Part shown: piece by piece, positions 1 through 8,484 of the stretch | How positions within the stretch are numbered: position 1 is the stretch's first letter | Layout of the letters: each line of letters begins with the position of its first letter | From: an uncultured Clostridia bacterium | GTDB lineage: Bacteria; Bacillota; Clostridia; Lachnospirales; Anaerotignaceae | Direction: 5' to 3' | Length of the DNA: 64,000 nt | NCBI GenBank assembly: GCA_944384265.1 | Contig: CALWSR010000017.1 | Coordinates: forward strand, 1-64,000 | Notes under the pieces: model-generated | What the model was told of the DNA's origin: nothing | Seen by the model: the letters and a program-made list of their open reading frames with translations, nothing else | Databases searched by the model: none | Position numbers and translations under genes: made by a program

Positions 1-225
1 AAATTGATAAGAAAGAAATCTCCTTTTTTCATGAAATAGCACATTCTTTTTTAATTCTCTTTCTTTCTCTTCTTCTGTTATTTCATTTTGGGATAATATA
101 TCAAAAAATTCTTTTTCTTTTTTCCACTGCTTATATCTCTTTAGGATAGATATGCCATTTCTATTTTCTAAATTAAATTGATAAGAAAGAAATTTCCTTT
201 TTTCATAAAATAACACATTCTTTTT
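1..225 (-). repeat. In-frame 174-bp direct repeat
   Basis: Bases 1-50 and 175-224 are nearly identical and lie 174 bp (58 codons) apart, in frame within the partial coding region. The two intervening segments also align at protein level, for example FFEMIS with FFDILS. This looks like a recent tandem expansion of an older protein repeat. Confidence 0.8.
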
Positions 226-1686
226 AAACTTATTTTCTTTCTGTTTTTGTATGGTTTCTGATATCATTTCAAAAAACAGCCTTTTACATTTTCCTTTTTG
301 ATATTCTCTTATGACAGGCATTCCTTTTATTTGTTCTTGAAAAAATACAGAAGAAAAGGGCCATTTCTGTTTTTCATACTCACTTACATTTTTGACAAAG
401 CCATGATTTTGCTGTTTTATTTGATTTACATTTAAAAATTTATCATATACATATTGATATTCATACCCATTCCCAACAGCTTCAAAGACATATCCACGCT
501 TCACATTTTTTAGGTTTATTTTTAAGCTCTGTGGAAATAGGAATGGGTTCTTATATAATTTTTGTATATATTTTATAAAGCCATAATATTTTGTTTCTTT
601 CAAATGAGAATATAAAATGCCCCTTTGTTTTATATCATTGAATGTATAAAAATGCGCCCAAAAATATTTTTTATCATACATTTTTAAAAAGGACACTGCT
701 TTGCCAACATAGTATGCTATTTTTTGAAATTCTCTTTTTTTCTGCATCACAAATGGCTGGAAGCTGTATGCCAAAAATGTTTTAACATTTTTTATACCAT
801 AATTGATATACTCATTTTTATCATATTCATTGAATACACTGTTTTCAAATATGTTTTTTAATTCATTGAAAGCAGCATTATATTTTAATTCCTTTAAAAA
901 TGGCTTTTGCAGCATTTGATTTTGAGAAAATGGTATGTACCTTTTATTGGAGCATAATATATGCCTATTTTTGATTTTGCCGTATTTTGGTGCAGCATAT
1001 TCTATTTTTGCATATGGATTGCTGCTTTGATATGCATTAATATGCTTTTGCAAACCGGGCCATGCTCTTTCCAATGTTCCTATACCATTTTGTGCAAAAA
1101 TCAGATGACTGCCGTTAAATTGCTTTTCAAATACAGCCGTAGAATTTAGACAAATATTCCCTTTTGAAGCAAACGCCTCTTTATAACATACAGCAAAATG
1201 ATTTTTAAAATCAAATGGTTTAAAAACAGATATTTTTGTTTCATGTTTTTGAAATGATGGCTTCCATACAGCTTTTAAAGCATTTTTTTGTGGGCTATGG
1301 TCTTTTTTGTTTTTTTTTATATTGCTTTCTATTTCATATATCACTTTTTCCAAAAAAACAGCATCCCATTTTTTATTTTCATACAGCAGTTCTTTTAAAA
1401 AGTGCATTTCTCCAAAAACAACAGTTGTCTGTAAAATGGATTGTATCTGCTGTTTTAGCATTGTACTTTGAAATACATATTGATTTGTATACTTTAATGA
1501 CCTCATTTGATACAACAATTCCAATATCATTTCATACAGGCCATTGTCCTTTTTATGCATCAAAGAAACATTTTGCTGCTGTGCAGAAGCAAAGGGTGTA
1601 TATTTACCGGCGATACTTTTGTAAAAAGCATCCTTTTTCATTTGTGATTTTTTTACAAAAAGCTTTATTTCCTCTGTTTTTTTCAT
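1..1686 (-). CDS. Large Lys/Tyr-rich repeat protein of the contractile tail locus, 3' truncated by window
   Basis: An open frame runs from ATG at 1686 to base 1 without a stop, giving at least 562 residues; the C-terminus lies outside the window. The start sits 4 nt after the stop of the second tube gene, preceded by GGTGGAG, so translation is probably coupled. I do not recognise the family. The protein is rich in Lys, Phe, Tyr, Asn and Ile and has no signal peptide or membrane segment. From about residue 369 it consists of degenerate tandem repeats of 57-60 residues starting near residues 369, 429, 486 and 544, with a core like GFxKNVxxYEK followed by a PF/FLS block. The last two units are nearly identical (KKNVLFYEKRKFLSYQF and KKNVLFHEKRRFLSYQF, exactly 174 nt apart). 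Its place after tube genes suggests a structural, baseplate or cargo protein, but that is inference. Confidence 0.8.
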   Translation of the reverse strand, partial: MKKTEEIKLFVKKSQMKKDAFYKSIAGKYTPFASAQQQNVSLMHKKDNGLYEMILELLYQMRSLKYTNQYVFQSTMLKQQIQSILQTTVVFGEMHFLKELLYENKKWDAVFLEKVIYEIESNIKKNKKDHSPQKNALKAVWKPSFQKHETKISVFKPFDFKNHFAVCYKEAFASKGNICLNSTAVFEKQFNGSHLIFAQNGIGTLERAWPGLQKHINAYQSSNPYAKIEYAAPKYGKIKNRHILCSNKRYIPFSQNQMLQKPFLKELKYNAAFNELKNIFENSVFNEYDKNEYINYGIKNVKTFLAYSFQPFVMQKKREFQKIAYYVGKAVSFLKMYDKKYFWAHFYTFNDIKQRGILYSHLKETKYYGFIKYIQKLYKNPFLFPQSLKINLKNVKRGYVFEAVGNGYEYQYVYDKFLNVNQIKQQNHGFVKNVSEYEKQKWPFSSVFFQEQIKGMPVIREYQKGKCKRLFFEMISETIQKQKENKFKKNVLFYEKRKFLSYQFNLENRNGISILKRYKQWKKEKEFFDILSQNEITEEEKERELKKNVLFHEKRRFLSYQF

Positions 1687-1690
1687 AGCA

Positions 1691-2410
1691 TCACAACTCC
1701 ACCCTGCTTGCAATTTCTTTTTGCTGCTGCATATGCTTTTGGGCATCATATTGATTTTTTTGCATCTGCTTTTGCATTGCCTTTTGATTTTGTTCCTTTG
1801 CAATATGCACTGCTTTGTCTTTATGTGGTGTTTTTTGGCTGCTTTCCGCCTTTGGCACAGCATTTTTATTTTGCTCTGAGGCCATTTTTGGCAAAGTATT
1901 TTCATAAAACACAGCATTTTCACCCTCCAGACCTTTGCAGCTTTCCAGCACATTTTTTGCCACAGCCAATTTTGTATAAGCTATGGTCATAGACTGTATC
2001 AAAATTTTTGTATCAGCTGCCTCCAAGTTAGAAAGCTTTATTTCCTGCACAACAGCATAGCTGGTGGCATAGGCCTGTACAATATGTCCGTTTTGGTTTC
2101 GCAGCAATATTGTCACATCTGTTATTTTGTGGGACAATTCCAGCAAATCCATTGTGCCATAGCCCTTTTCCAATGTCATAGTATACACATTTTTTCTGCT
2201 GTCCCGAAAAAGATAAGGCTGGTTTCTTCCTCCTTCATTGATGGCTGTCACCTCTGCTGATTTCAGCACAAGCCCTGATATTTTAGAAAAGCTTGTTAAA
2301 ACACCTCCCAAAATCACATCATATTGATGGGAAAGCATAGGATATGCCTGTTGCTGTCCTAATTGCAGCTGCCATTGGCTTGCCAATGTGCTTTGTTGCA
2401 GAAACGCCAT
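1691..2410 (-). CDS. Second tail-tube (gp19-like) protein with charged C-terminal tail
   Basis: This 239-residue protein has a phage T4 gp19-type tube fold in its N-terminal ~160 residues: YDVILGGVLTSFSKISGL followed by INEGGRNQPY and a LEKGYGTMDLLE strand, the usual signature of tube proteins of contractile tails and extracellular contractile injection systems (eCIS). Residues after ~160 form a Gln/Lys-rich, poorly ordered extension (KQMQKNQYDAQKHMQQQKE) that normal tube subunits lack. In Afp/PVC-like loci a second tube paralogue caps the tube or joins it to the baseplate hub; this protein is in the equivalent position, downstream of the chaperone pair, so the same role is inferred. A GAGGGTG ribosome-binding site precedes the ATG. 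The next gene starts 4 nt after its stop. Confidence 0.8.
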   Translation of the reverse strand: MAFLQQSTLASQWQLQLGQQQAYPMLSHQYDVILGGVLTSFSKISGLVLKSAEVTAINEGGRNQPYLFRDSRKNVYTMTLEKGYGTMDLLELSHKITDVTILLRNQNGHIVQAYATSYAVVQEIKLSNLEAADTKILIQSMTIAYTKLAVAKNVLESCKGLEGENAVFYENTLPKMASEQNKNAVPKAESSQKTPHKDKAVHIAKEQNQKAMQKQMQKNQYDAQKHMQQQKEIASRVEL

Positions 2411-2425
2411 TTTTTCACCCTCTTT

Positions 2426-2611
2426 TTATATATCAAAAATGTTTTTCTTTGCTTCCTCCCCGTTGATGCTTGTATTGATTTTTGAAATTTCCTCACACCA
2501 GCGTATTCTTTGCTGATGCTCCATATGCATCAATGTTTTATAATCCCAATGGTTGTAATAAGCAATAAAAGCCATTTCCTCATAGAGCTTATCTATGGGA
2601 TATCTGGTTAC
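2426..2611 (-). CDS. Short DUF6760-like tail protein, no conventional start (possible -1 frameshift product)
   Basis: The frame reads VTRYPIDKLYEEMAFIAYYN, then HWDYKTLMHMEHQQRIRWCE and EISKIN, ending with TAA at 2426-2428. It resembles the ~50-60-residue proteins (YPxDxLYEEVAFIAYHFHW ... EHxERRRWVxEIS) encoded directly after the tail-assembly gene in many eCIS loci; I recall these as DUF6760-like, to be confirmed by HMM. No ATG, GTG or TTG precedes the conserved YPIDKLYEE segment: an in-frame TGA lies just upstream, and the first ATG (2575) would delete that segment and has no properly spaced Shine-Dalgarno. The frame overlaps the end of the chaperone gene in the -1 register. Either it is made by frameshifting as a C-terminal extension of the chaperone, or it uses an unusual start. 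Confidence 0.65.
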   Translation of the reverse strand, partial: VTRYPIDKLYEEMAFIAYYNHWDYKTLMHMEHQQRIRWCEEISKINTSINGEEAKKNIFDI

Positions 2612-2976
2612 TCCCCCTCAAAATTCCAAGGCACTTGTATTTGTTCGTTACAGTGAGGGCATACTGCTTGTATAGTAACCGGTTCCGTTTCATTGATTTT
2701 TTGATAAAACTCTTGTAAAAATGCCAAATCTGCTGTAAAAAGATTTTCAATGACTCTGGTATCTATATGGGACAAATCTCCCAGCCTTGTAATCACCCTT
2801 GCCAGCAATATAATGCTGATGTAGCTTGGATTTTGCTGTACTCTTGGGTCCTTCATGGGAATGATTTCATCTGCCGCCGTTGCCAAACGCATTATCCCTT
2901 TTTTATGCACCATACCTGTACCGTCTACATATCCTCTTGGCAATTCAAAAGGATATTCTGTTTGAAATCCGTCCAT
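2608..2976 (-). CDS. Contractile-tail assembly protein (chaperone-like)
   Basis: The 122-residue product starts at ATG 2976, eight bases after a perfect AAGGAG; the TTG at 3078 is an upstream extension with no ribosome-binding site. MDGFQTEYPFELPRGYVD, then MRLATAADEIIPMKDPRVQQ and LLARVITRLGDLSHID match the tail-assembly protein family found beside tube genes in eCIS and contractile phages. The family is thought to act like gpG/gpE tail-assembly chaperones. The C-terminus carries CPHCNEQIQVPW, a single CxxC pair that could form half of a zinc ribbon. It lies between the tube gene and the DUF6760-like frame and overlaps the latter in the -1 register. Confidence 0.8.
   Translation of the reverse strand: MDGFQTEYPFELPRGYVDGTGMVHKKGIMRLATAADEIIPMKDPRVQQNPSYISIILLARVITRLGDLSHIDTRVIENLFTADLAFLQEFYQKINETEPVTIQAVCPHCNEQIQVPWNFEGE
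2609..2619 (-). other. Candidate -1 frameshift site at end of tail-assembly gene
   Basis: The last sense codons are GAG GGG GAG before the TAA stop, giving a run of five G (2613-2617 on the plus strand as C). A tRNA-Gly in the P site on GGG can slip back one base and still pair with GGG, after which reading continues GGA GTA ACC AGA TAT into the DUF6760-like frame. This is an inference from the codon context; no downstream stimulatory structure was verified. Confidence 0.4.
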
Positions 2977-3467
2977 ATTGCTTCTCCTTCCATATCCATT
3001 GATTCTGTCATTTTCATACTGCAAGGCATTGATGCTGCCCCCAAAAGCTCTACTTTGCATTTTTCCCTCTTCATACAAAGCAATGGCTTATGCAATGTTT
3101 CATTCTGTCGTGAAGGGATTTGGGCCATACAAAGAAATTGAAATTTTTTTTTGAAATAACATAACACCAATGCCTTTGTTTTATTTTGTAAATTCATGCT
3201 TGCAATGCTGTATGATTTTTACTGTTCATGTAATACATTCCATGTTTTTTTGATTCAAACCATATATTATGCAGTGGGAAAGGCCATGTTTTTTTTGCGC
3301 ATTTAAAAAAAAACCGTCCTTCCCCATTCAAAAGCAATGCGCAAAATAGGATTGCTTTGTATCAAATGACTTTTTCTATCATTTTATAAAAGCCATTTTT
3401 TACTGCTGTTTCTTTTTGTTTATTGTATTTTCAAACAATTCTAGAGCCGTTTAAAAATACTTTTTTA
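2977..3467. other. 490-bp spacer between tube and tail-assembly genes, with inverted repeat
   Basis: No convincing gene is present. Two short minus-strand frames exist (3197-2925 and the upstream extension from 3078), but neither has a good ribosome-binding site or recognisable sequence. An 11-bp inverted repeat, TTTTGCGCATT (3293-3303) and AATGCGCAAAA (3336-3346), could form a long hairpin in the transcript and may attenuate expression after the highly expressed sheath and tube genes. Confidence 0.45.
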
Positions 3468-3932
3468 TCATGCTCCTCCGCCCAAAGAGGTACGAATCAA
3501 TCCTTCATGGGCAAACTCTATGGACTCTATGGCCACATCAGAGCTGTTTCCTTTTAATTCCGGACCTACATATTTGCAGGGAAATGCTCTGACCAGCTGC
3601 CATTCTGCCACCGGTGTGTCTGGATTGCTGTCATCAAACAGACGGATGATGACAGATTTTCTTTCCGGAGTGATGCTGCCTTTATTGATTTCATCAATCC
3701 ATGTAAAAAATTCTATGGCATCTATCACCCCTCTTTTCATTGTAATGTTGCTGTATTTTACAAGCCCGGGCAATTTTCTGACAGTGTTGTCCTTTGCATC
3801 TCCCTCTCTGTATTCTGTCACATCAATGGTGGCGTCAAAGCCTGTCACCTCGCTAAAGCCTGCTACAAAAATATTATCAATTTCTACTTTAAAACGATAT
3901 CCCTTATAAGGATAAGGAAATTCTCCAGCCAT
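3468..3932 (-). CDS. Contractile tail inner tube protein (gp19 family)
   Basis: The 154-residue product matches the canonical tube subunit of contractile tails: YRFKVEIDNIFVAGFSEVTG at the N-terminus, then TEYREGDAKDNTVRKLPGL, an ITMKRGV strand, a FFTWIDEI segment and a C-terminal IESIEFAHEG strand. Hexameric rings of this family stack inside the sheath and form the channel driven through the target envelope. A GGGAGGT ribosome-binding site precedes ATG. The gene starts 15 bp after the sheath gene stop, so the two are co-transcribed, as in Afp, PVC, MAC and cyanobacterial eCIS loci. Length fits the family (about 145-155 residues). Confidence 0.9.
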   Translation of the reverse strand: MAGEFPYPYKGYRFKVEIDNIFVAGFSEVTGFDATIDVTEYREGDAKDNTVRKLPGLVKYSNITMKRGVIDAIEFFTWIDEINKGSITPERKSVIIRLFDDSNPDTPVAEWQLVRAFPCKYVGPELKGNSSDVAIESIEFAHEGLIRTSLGGGA

Positions 3933-3947
3933 TTTGATTTACCTCCC

Positions 3948-5660
3948 TTATGCTGCATTTGTTTTTTGTGTAATGCGGAATATAACAAATTCTGCCGGTT
4001 TGACCGGAGCCACACCAATGACACAAATCAGCCTGCCGCTGTCAATATCGTTTTGGCTCATTGTGGTTGTGCCAATGTCAACAAAAAATGCTTCTCCTTC
4101 AGAGCCTCCCGCCAATGCTCCTGCTCTCCACAAATCTCCTAAAAACAGTTCTATTGTTCTTTTTACACGCAGCCAAAGCAAAGGCTCGTTTGGCTCAAAA
4201 ACCACCCAGTTTGTGCTGACACGAATGGACTGTTCAATAAATAAAAACAACCTTCTTACATTGACATATCTCCATAAGCTGTTGGAGCTGACTGTTCTTG
4301 CACCCCATATGCGTATGCCCTGCCCAGGAAAGCTGCGGATGAGATTGACTCCCTTTGGATTTAATATATCCTGCTCCCCTGTGGTATAATTACAGTCCAA
4401 TGCTACACAGGCAGATACAATTTCATTTGCAGGTGCCTTTTGCACCCCTCTTGTACCATCTGTTCTGGCGTATACACCTGCCACAGAGCCGGAAGGCGGT
4501 ATGGCAATGTTGTTTTTTGTAATGGGGTCTGCCACTTTTACCCAAGGATGATACATTGCCGCAAAATCACTGTCAAAAAAATTGCGATATTCTATGATTT
4601 CATTGACGGTTCTTTTTTCTCTGGGAATATCTAATATGGCAAAACGATTTCCCATATTTTCACAGTGGGCCACCAGCGACAATGCCACTGCCGGGTCTGT
4701 GATGCCGGGAATTGCCATCAGGCTCACTTCATTGTTGTCAATAAATGCCTGCAAACCGCTGCGGTTTCCCGGCCCCTTGTCCTCTCCTATAAAATCAGCA
4801 GCAGAAAGGGCTTGCTTTGTGCCGTTTTTTCCGCCAAAAAAATCAATGGTATATTCCTGTCCTTCTTCTTGCCCGCTTATGACTTCAAAGGGGGAAAGCA
4901 TTTTTTCCATATCCTTTGTTTCTGCCATAATCAGTTCACTTTTTGCCAGCCGTTCTTCTATAAAATCGGCAGAGCCTCTGTTAAAAGAACAATATTCATA
5001 TCTTTCTGTGATAGTATCATATTTCACTTCCAAATGAAGCTGGCAGGTGGAAAGCACAATTTCCGGTATCAAAGCAGTGTCTGTCACATTTTGAGAAAAG
5101 GCTCTTTCCATTGTCAGCACAGCGCCGTCCACATCTATGACCTTGTTATATTCCTTCATTTCTCCCTTTGTAATGCATACCACATCTCCGGGAAAAAAGC
5201 CTTGGGCATTTTTGACAGTATACTTTGGCAGAGGTGTTGCAGATTCCTGCAATATTTGTGTTTTTGCTCTGCTGCTTTTTGTGACAGTCAGTGTGATTTT
5301 ATTGCCCCATTCCCCCGGTTGCTTTGCATAAAATACAACAGGTGCATCCTCCTTTGTAGCACTGTAAGCTGCATCAGCAGGCACCACACGTTTTATATAG
5401 CATCTGGAGCCTCCGTTTGTAAAAAATTGATTGACTGCATAAGCCAAATAACGATAGCTGCCAAATTCCTCTTCTGTCAAATAACCTCCAAATATTCTGT
5501 AAAATGAAGCAAAATTTGTAATCAGCACAGGTGCGCCATGCTGAGGTCCCTTTTCAGTCACACCTATCAATCCCACTGTACTGGTGCTGACACTGGTCAT
5601 GGGCGGTTCTCCCGAATCAAACTCTTCCACATATACCCCCGGCGTTAAATATTCTGCCAT
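3948..5660 (-). CDS. Contractile tail sheath protein
   Basis: This 570-residue protein belongs to the phage tail sheath/eCIS sheath family. The N-terminus GVYVEEFDSGEPPMTSVSTS is the linker arm that meshes neighbouring subunits, the middle (~100-300) is a variable surface domain, and the C-terminal core (about residues 460-510) reads NVRRLFLFIEQSIRVSTNWV followed by FEPNEPLLW, then a terminal strand ICVIGVAPVKPAEFVIFRI. Sheath contraction powers tube ejection. It is the first gene of the locus, with a GGGAGAG ribosome-binding site and a strong promoter about 145 bp upstream. One sheath gene per locus suggests a simple system rather than the multi-sheath Afp type, although other copies could lie beyond the window. 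Confidence 0.92.
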   Translation of the reverse strand: MAEYLTPGVYVEEFDSGEPPMTSVSTSTVGLIGVTEKGPQHGAPVLITNFASFYRIFGGYLTEEEFGSYRYLAYAVNQFFTNGGSRCYIKRVVPADAAYSATKEDAPVVFYAKQPGEWGNKITLTVTKSSRAKTQILQESATPLPKYTVKNAQGFFPGDVVCITKGEMKEYNKVIDVDGAVLTMERAFSQNVTDTALIPEIVLSTCQLHLEVKYDTITERYEYCSFNRGSADFIEERLAKSELIMAETKDMEKMLSPFEVISGQEEGQEYTIDFFGGKNGTKQALSAADFIGEDKGPGNRSGLQAFIDNNEVSLMAIPGITDPAVALSLVAHCENMGNRFAILDIPREKRTVNEIIEYRNFFDSDFAAMYHPWVKVADPITKNNIAIPPSGSVAGVYARTDGTRGVQKAPANEIVSACVALDCNYTTGEQDILNPKGVNLIRSFPGQGIRIWGARTVSSNSLWRYVNVRRLFLFIEQSIRVSTNWVVFEPNEPLLWLRVKRTIELFLGDLWRAGALAGGSEGEAFFVDIGTTTMSQNDIDSGRLICVIGVAPVKPAEFVIFRITQKTNAA

Positions 5661-5668
5661 ACTCTCCC

Positions 5669-5691
5669 GATTTTATAGCTATTATAAAATC
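5669..5691. promoter_or_regulatory. Perfect inverted repeat upstream of sheath gene
   Basis: GATTTTATA and TATAAAATC flank a 5-nt spacer, giving a perfect 9-bp inverted repeat whose end lies 9 bp before the sheath start codon. It is inside the transcribed leader, so it could be a repressor operator or an RNA hairpin close to the ribosome-binding site. The regulator is unknown. Confidence 0.5.
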
Positions 5692-5803
5692 AGTTCCTCC
5701 CTTCCTTTCATTGATTTTAGGACGATATACTACGTCCATATATTTAATATTTTAATTGTATTTTTTTATCAAAAATACTCTTTTTTCTATCTCTATGAAC
5801 AAC

Positions 5804-5831
5804 ATTATAACATACAATTCTTTGTTGTAAA
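5804..5831 (-). promoter_or_regulatory. Sigma-A promoter of the contractile tail locus
   Basis: On the minus strand TTTACA (5831-5826) and TATAAT (5809-5804) are separated by 16 bp, a near-consensus vegetative promoter reading toward the sheath gene. It leaves a 5' leader of about 135-140 nt that contains the 9-bp inverted repeat. Confidence 0.6.
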
Positions 5832-6076
5832 GCAAAAAACAGCATAATGTGACGTATTTTTTATATTTTTTCACATATTTTTTGTATATACAGTATACAA
5901 TTTATATTGTAATTGCTTTATAGTATTGTTAAAATAGTCAAATCTATAAAGCATTATTTTTTTAAATCATTTATAAAATTTTGTTGCACATTATTTTAAA
6001 GCAATGGGATTTATGGTAGTATAAAATCAAATATTTCATTGTTTATTGTGGTTGATACAAAAAAGGGGGAAGCAAA

Positions 6077-7901
6077 GTGTCCTATATACCGGGAATTGAT
6101 ACCTATACAGACGGCGTCATTGTAGTCTGTTTCAAAAAAATACTTTGCAAGGCAAAGGCATTGACAACAAAAGAAAACGGAACCATTGGCATACAAAATT
6201 GTTTAGACCACTCATATTGCCAAAATATTGGTCTGGCTTCACTTTCCACCAGATTGGCCACAAATACCATTGTAGAAAGCAGAGGCTGCACAGTGGGCTT
6301 CATATGATTTGCTCATATGCCGAAATCAGAGCAGCTGTCTGCCCATATCTATAAAATCATAAAAGGACAGTTTGACATTATGGAACGCTTAAAAGAGGAT
6401 ATGGATAAAACAGAGGCAAGAGAGGTCATTGAGGAAATGTAGACGCCGTTGTCATATCCCCTCAGAAACCCCGAGCATGAAAGCTGCATCCAGACCCTTG
6501 TAAAAAAGATATAAAATATTCCTACCCTTTGTACCCATCAACGGACTATCTCTTTGGGCCTTCCTCACAGAACGCCACTGCCATATTCCATGTTTGGCTA
6601 ATACCCATTATTACCGAATTGATTTCTGCCACTAAAAAAGTGCTGCGCCAAAAAAATATTTGCGCTCCCATTATGATTACAAAAGGCGACCATACCTCTA
6701 TGACAGAGGAAATGGCAGCAGAAAAGCCCAAACAATACTTTCCGGTACTGCCGCCGGTGTCATAGGAGGCTCCTTTTTGACCGGAGAAAAAAATGTCATG
6801 ATTATGGATATGGGCGGCACCACCACAGATATTGCTCTCATTGAAAATGGTGTTGTCAAGATGCGCAAGTGTAGGAGGCTGGCAAACCCGTGTGCAATCT
6901 GCTGAAATTTCTACATTCGGTTTAAGATTTATTTGGACACAAAGGGCAATCTGCAAATTGGCCCCAAAAAAAGCAATGCCTCTTTCGTATTGCAGCACAT
7001 CAACATCCTTATTTGATACACGAATTAAAAAGCTTTCAAAGATGGGACATCTTTAAGGCATATCATGGGCTGATTGCTATTCACTTTTAAAACAGCTTCA
7101 TACTGCTTTGCTGACAAAAAATAATACAGCAGCTTTCTGATGGTCCCCACAGCATAACAAACCATAGGAATGGACTCTGAAGCAGTGGATTTGACAAAGC
7201 TGGTAGAATAAGGCTATCTGATGCCCATTTACACCAACAGATATTGCTCATGCTCAGTAAAAATATAACCGGCGGGATACAGATATGGTCCAAGCAGAGG
7301 CAGAAATATTGGAAAAAAGAATGGAACTGCCGCTCAATGTATTTTTGAAAAAGACTTCCGAAATGCTACATTCAAAATTGGCATTGTCTGCATTGCCAAT
7401 GAGGAGGAAAAAGAATTTGATATTTCAGAAAATCCAGCAGCCATGTATCTGATAGGGCAAGCATTTTCTCCAAACCCAAGCTGCTTTTTTCAATGTGTAT
7501 TGCCATTGGACCGGCCTATCATAGGCATTGGCACACCTGCAAAGCAAAAAATCTCACTTGATGATACCAGAAGCAAGCAGAGGTGGCAAATGCTGTGGGT
7601 ACTGCTATGGGGCAAAATTATGAAAACCACAGAAATATTGATACACATTGATACCAAATACAACACATACATATTAAATATCTCCTGGAACAGAGAGGTC
7701 TATAAAGTATTGAAGGAGGCAGAGTTTTATGCTGTTGATGAAGGCAGAAGGTATTTGCAGCAGCTGTTTGAAAAAATCGGCTGTGACCGCTGTAAAATCA
7801 ATCAAAAATATAAAGAAAACAAATTTGTAAATCAAGCCATAGATATAGAAACATTTTCTGATGCAGTGCTGACAGCAGTGGGCAATGGGGGGCTGTTGTA
7901 A
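6077..7901 (+). pseudogene. Decayed hydantoinase/oxoprolinase (HyuA-like) gene
   Basis: Fragments in changing frames together cover a HyuA/oxoprolinase A protein. The N-terminal piece from GTG 6077 has GIDTYTDGVIVV and LSTRLATNTIVESRGCTVG; a later piece (~6529-6760) has LIPIITELISATKKVLRQ; then frame shifts into LSGTAAGVIGGSFLTGEKN and MDMGGTTTDIALIENGVV (the ATP-binding, actin-like fold); the tail (7500-7901) has LPLDRPIIGIGTPAK and a C-terminal region. Internal stops and frameshifts separate these blocks, so no full-length enzyme can be made. Intact family members hydrolyse hydantoins or 5-oxoproline or act on N-methylhydantoin with ATP. Decay is advanced but recent enough that the motifs remain readable. 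Confidence 0.8.
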
Positions 7902-8484
7902 AAAAGGGCCATAGCATCGCCTTTTTTTGTTGTATCAATAAAATCTATTTATGGTTCAAAAAAGCCTTTTGGCATTGAGGCAGAAGTAAAAACACCTTTT
8001 GCCTTTCATAAAATTAGGGCTTGCCCACTGCAAAGGTATGGCAAAAAGAAGGTATGGGGATATTGATGGCATATAAAATAATGCTGTAAATATCATAGCT
8101 CAAATATAGACACAATGTGTTAGAAGGATGACATGAGAGAGCATAACAAAATTGTATGCATAAAAAGGGGCAAATGGTATAAATGGGGTCATATACATAT
8201 GCCGGTATAAATGTTATTTTTGTGGATACAGGTGCAGAAACAATAGAGAAGGCAAATCATCAGCAATTTACATTAAAACGGCATCAAAACAGCAGATAAC
8301 AAAAATCCATCTAACAAATAGAGGGTTTCTCATAATCAATGGCCTATGAGGAAAACCACTGGGCAGATGGCTGCTTTTTTATATTTATTTCTATTTTTTT
8401 TATATCCAAGGTTCTAATGTATATATTTTCGCAAAACTACAATGATACTGTTATGTATGTATTTAGAAAGGTGGTTTTGCTGTA
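7902..8484. other. Gene-free stretch after the hydantoinase pseudogene
   Basis: About 580 bp with only short frames. A weak hairpin with a T-run follows the pseudogene (7903-7927). The rest may be decayed coding sequence, possibly the end of the former hydantoinase operon, but I found no motif to support that. Confidence 0.3.

Noticed and set aside
961..1688. Plus-strand frames in the first 1.7 kb
   Set aside because: They lie antisense to the continuous minus-strand reading frame, which has a ribosome-binding site and repeat structure; the plus frames lack both.
2977..3078. Upstream start (TTG 3078) for the tail-assembly chaperone
   Set aside because: ATG 2976 has a perfect AAGGAG and fits the family N-terminus (EYPFELPRGYVD).
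2925..3197. 90-codon minus-strand frame upstream of the tail-assembly gene
   Set aside because: No ribosome-binding site, Met/Cys/Lys-rich, overlaps the start of the well-supported chaperone gene; could be a remnant but nothing supports it.
4665..5507. 280-codon plus-strand frame
   Set aside because: It is antisense to the sheath gene; composition is atypical (Cys/His-rich), a shadow of the sheath codons.
1..5660. Ordinary prophage interpretation of the tail genes
   Set aside because: No head, packaging, integrase or lysis gene in the window, and the chaperone plus DUF6760-like pair is typical of eCIS; it cannot be excluded beyond the left edge.
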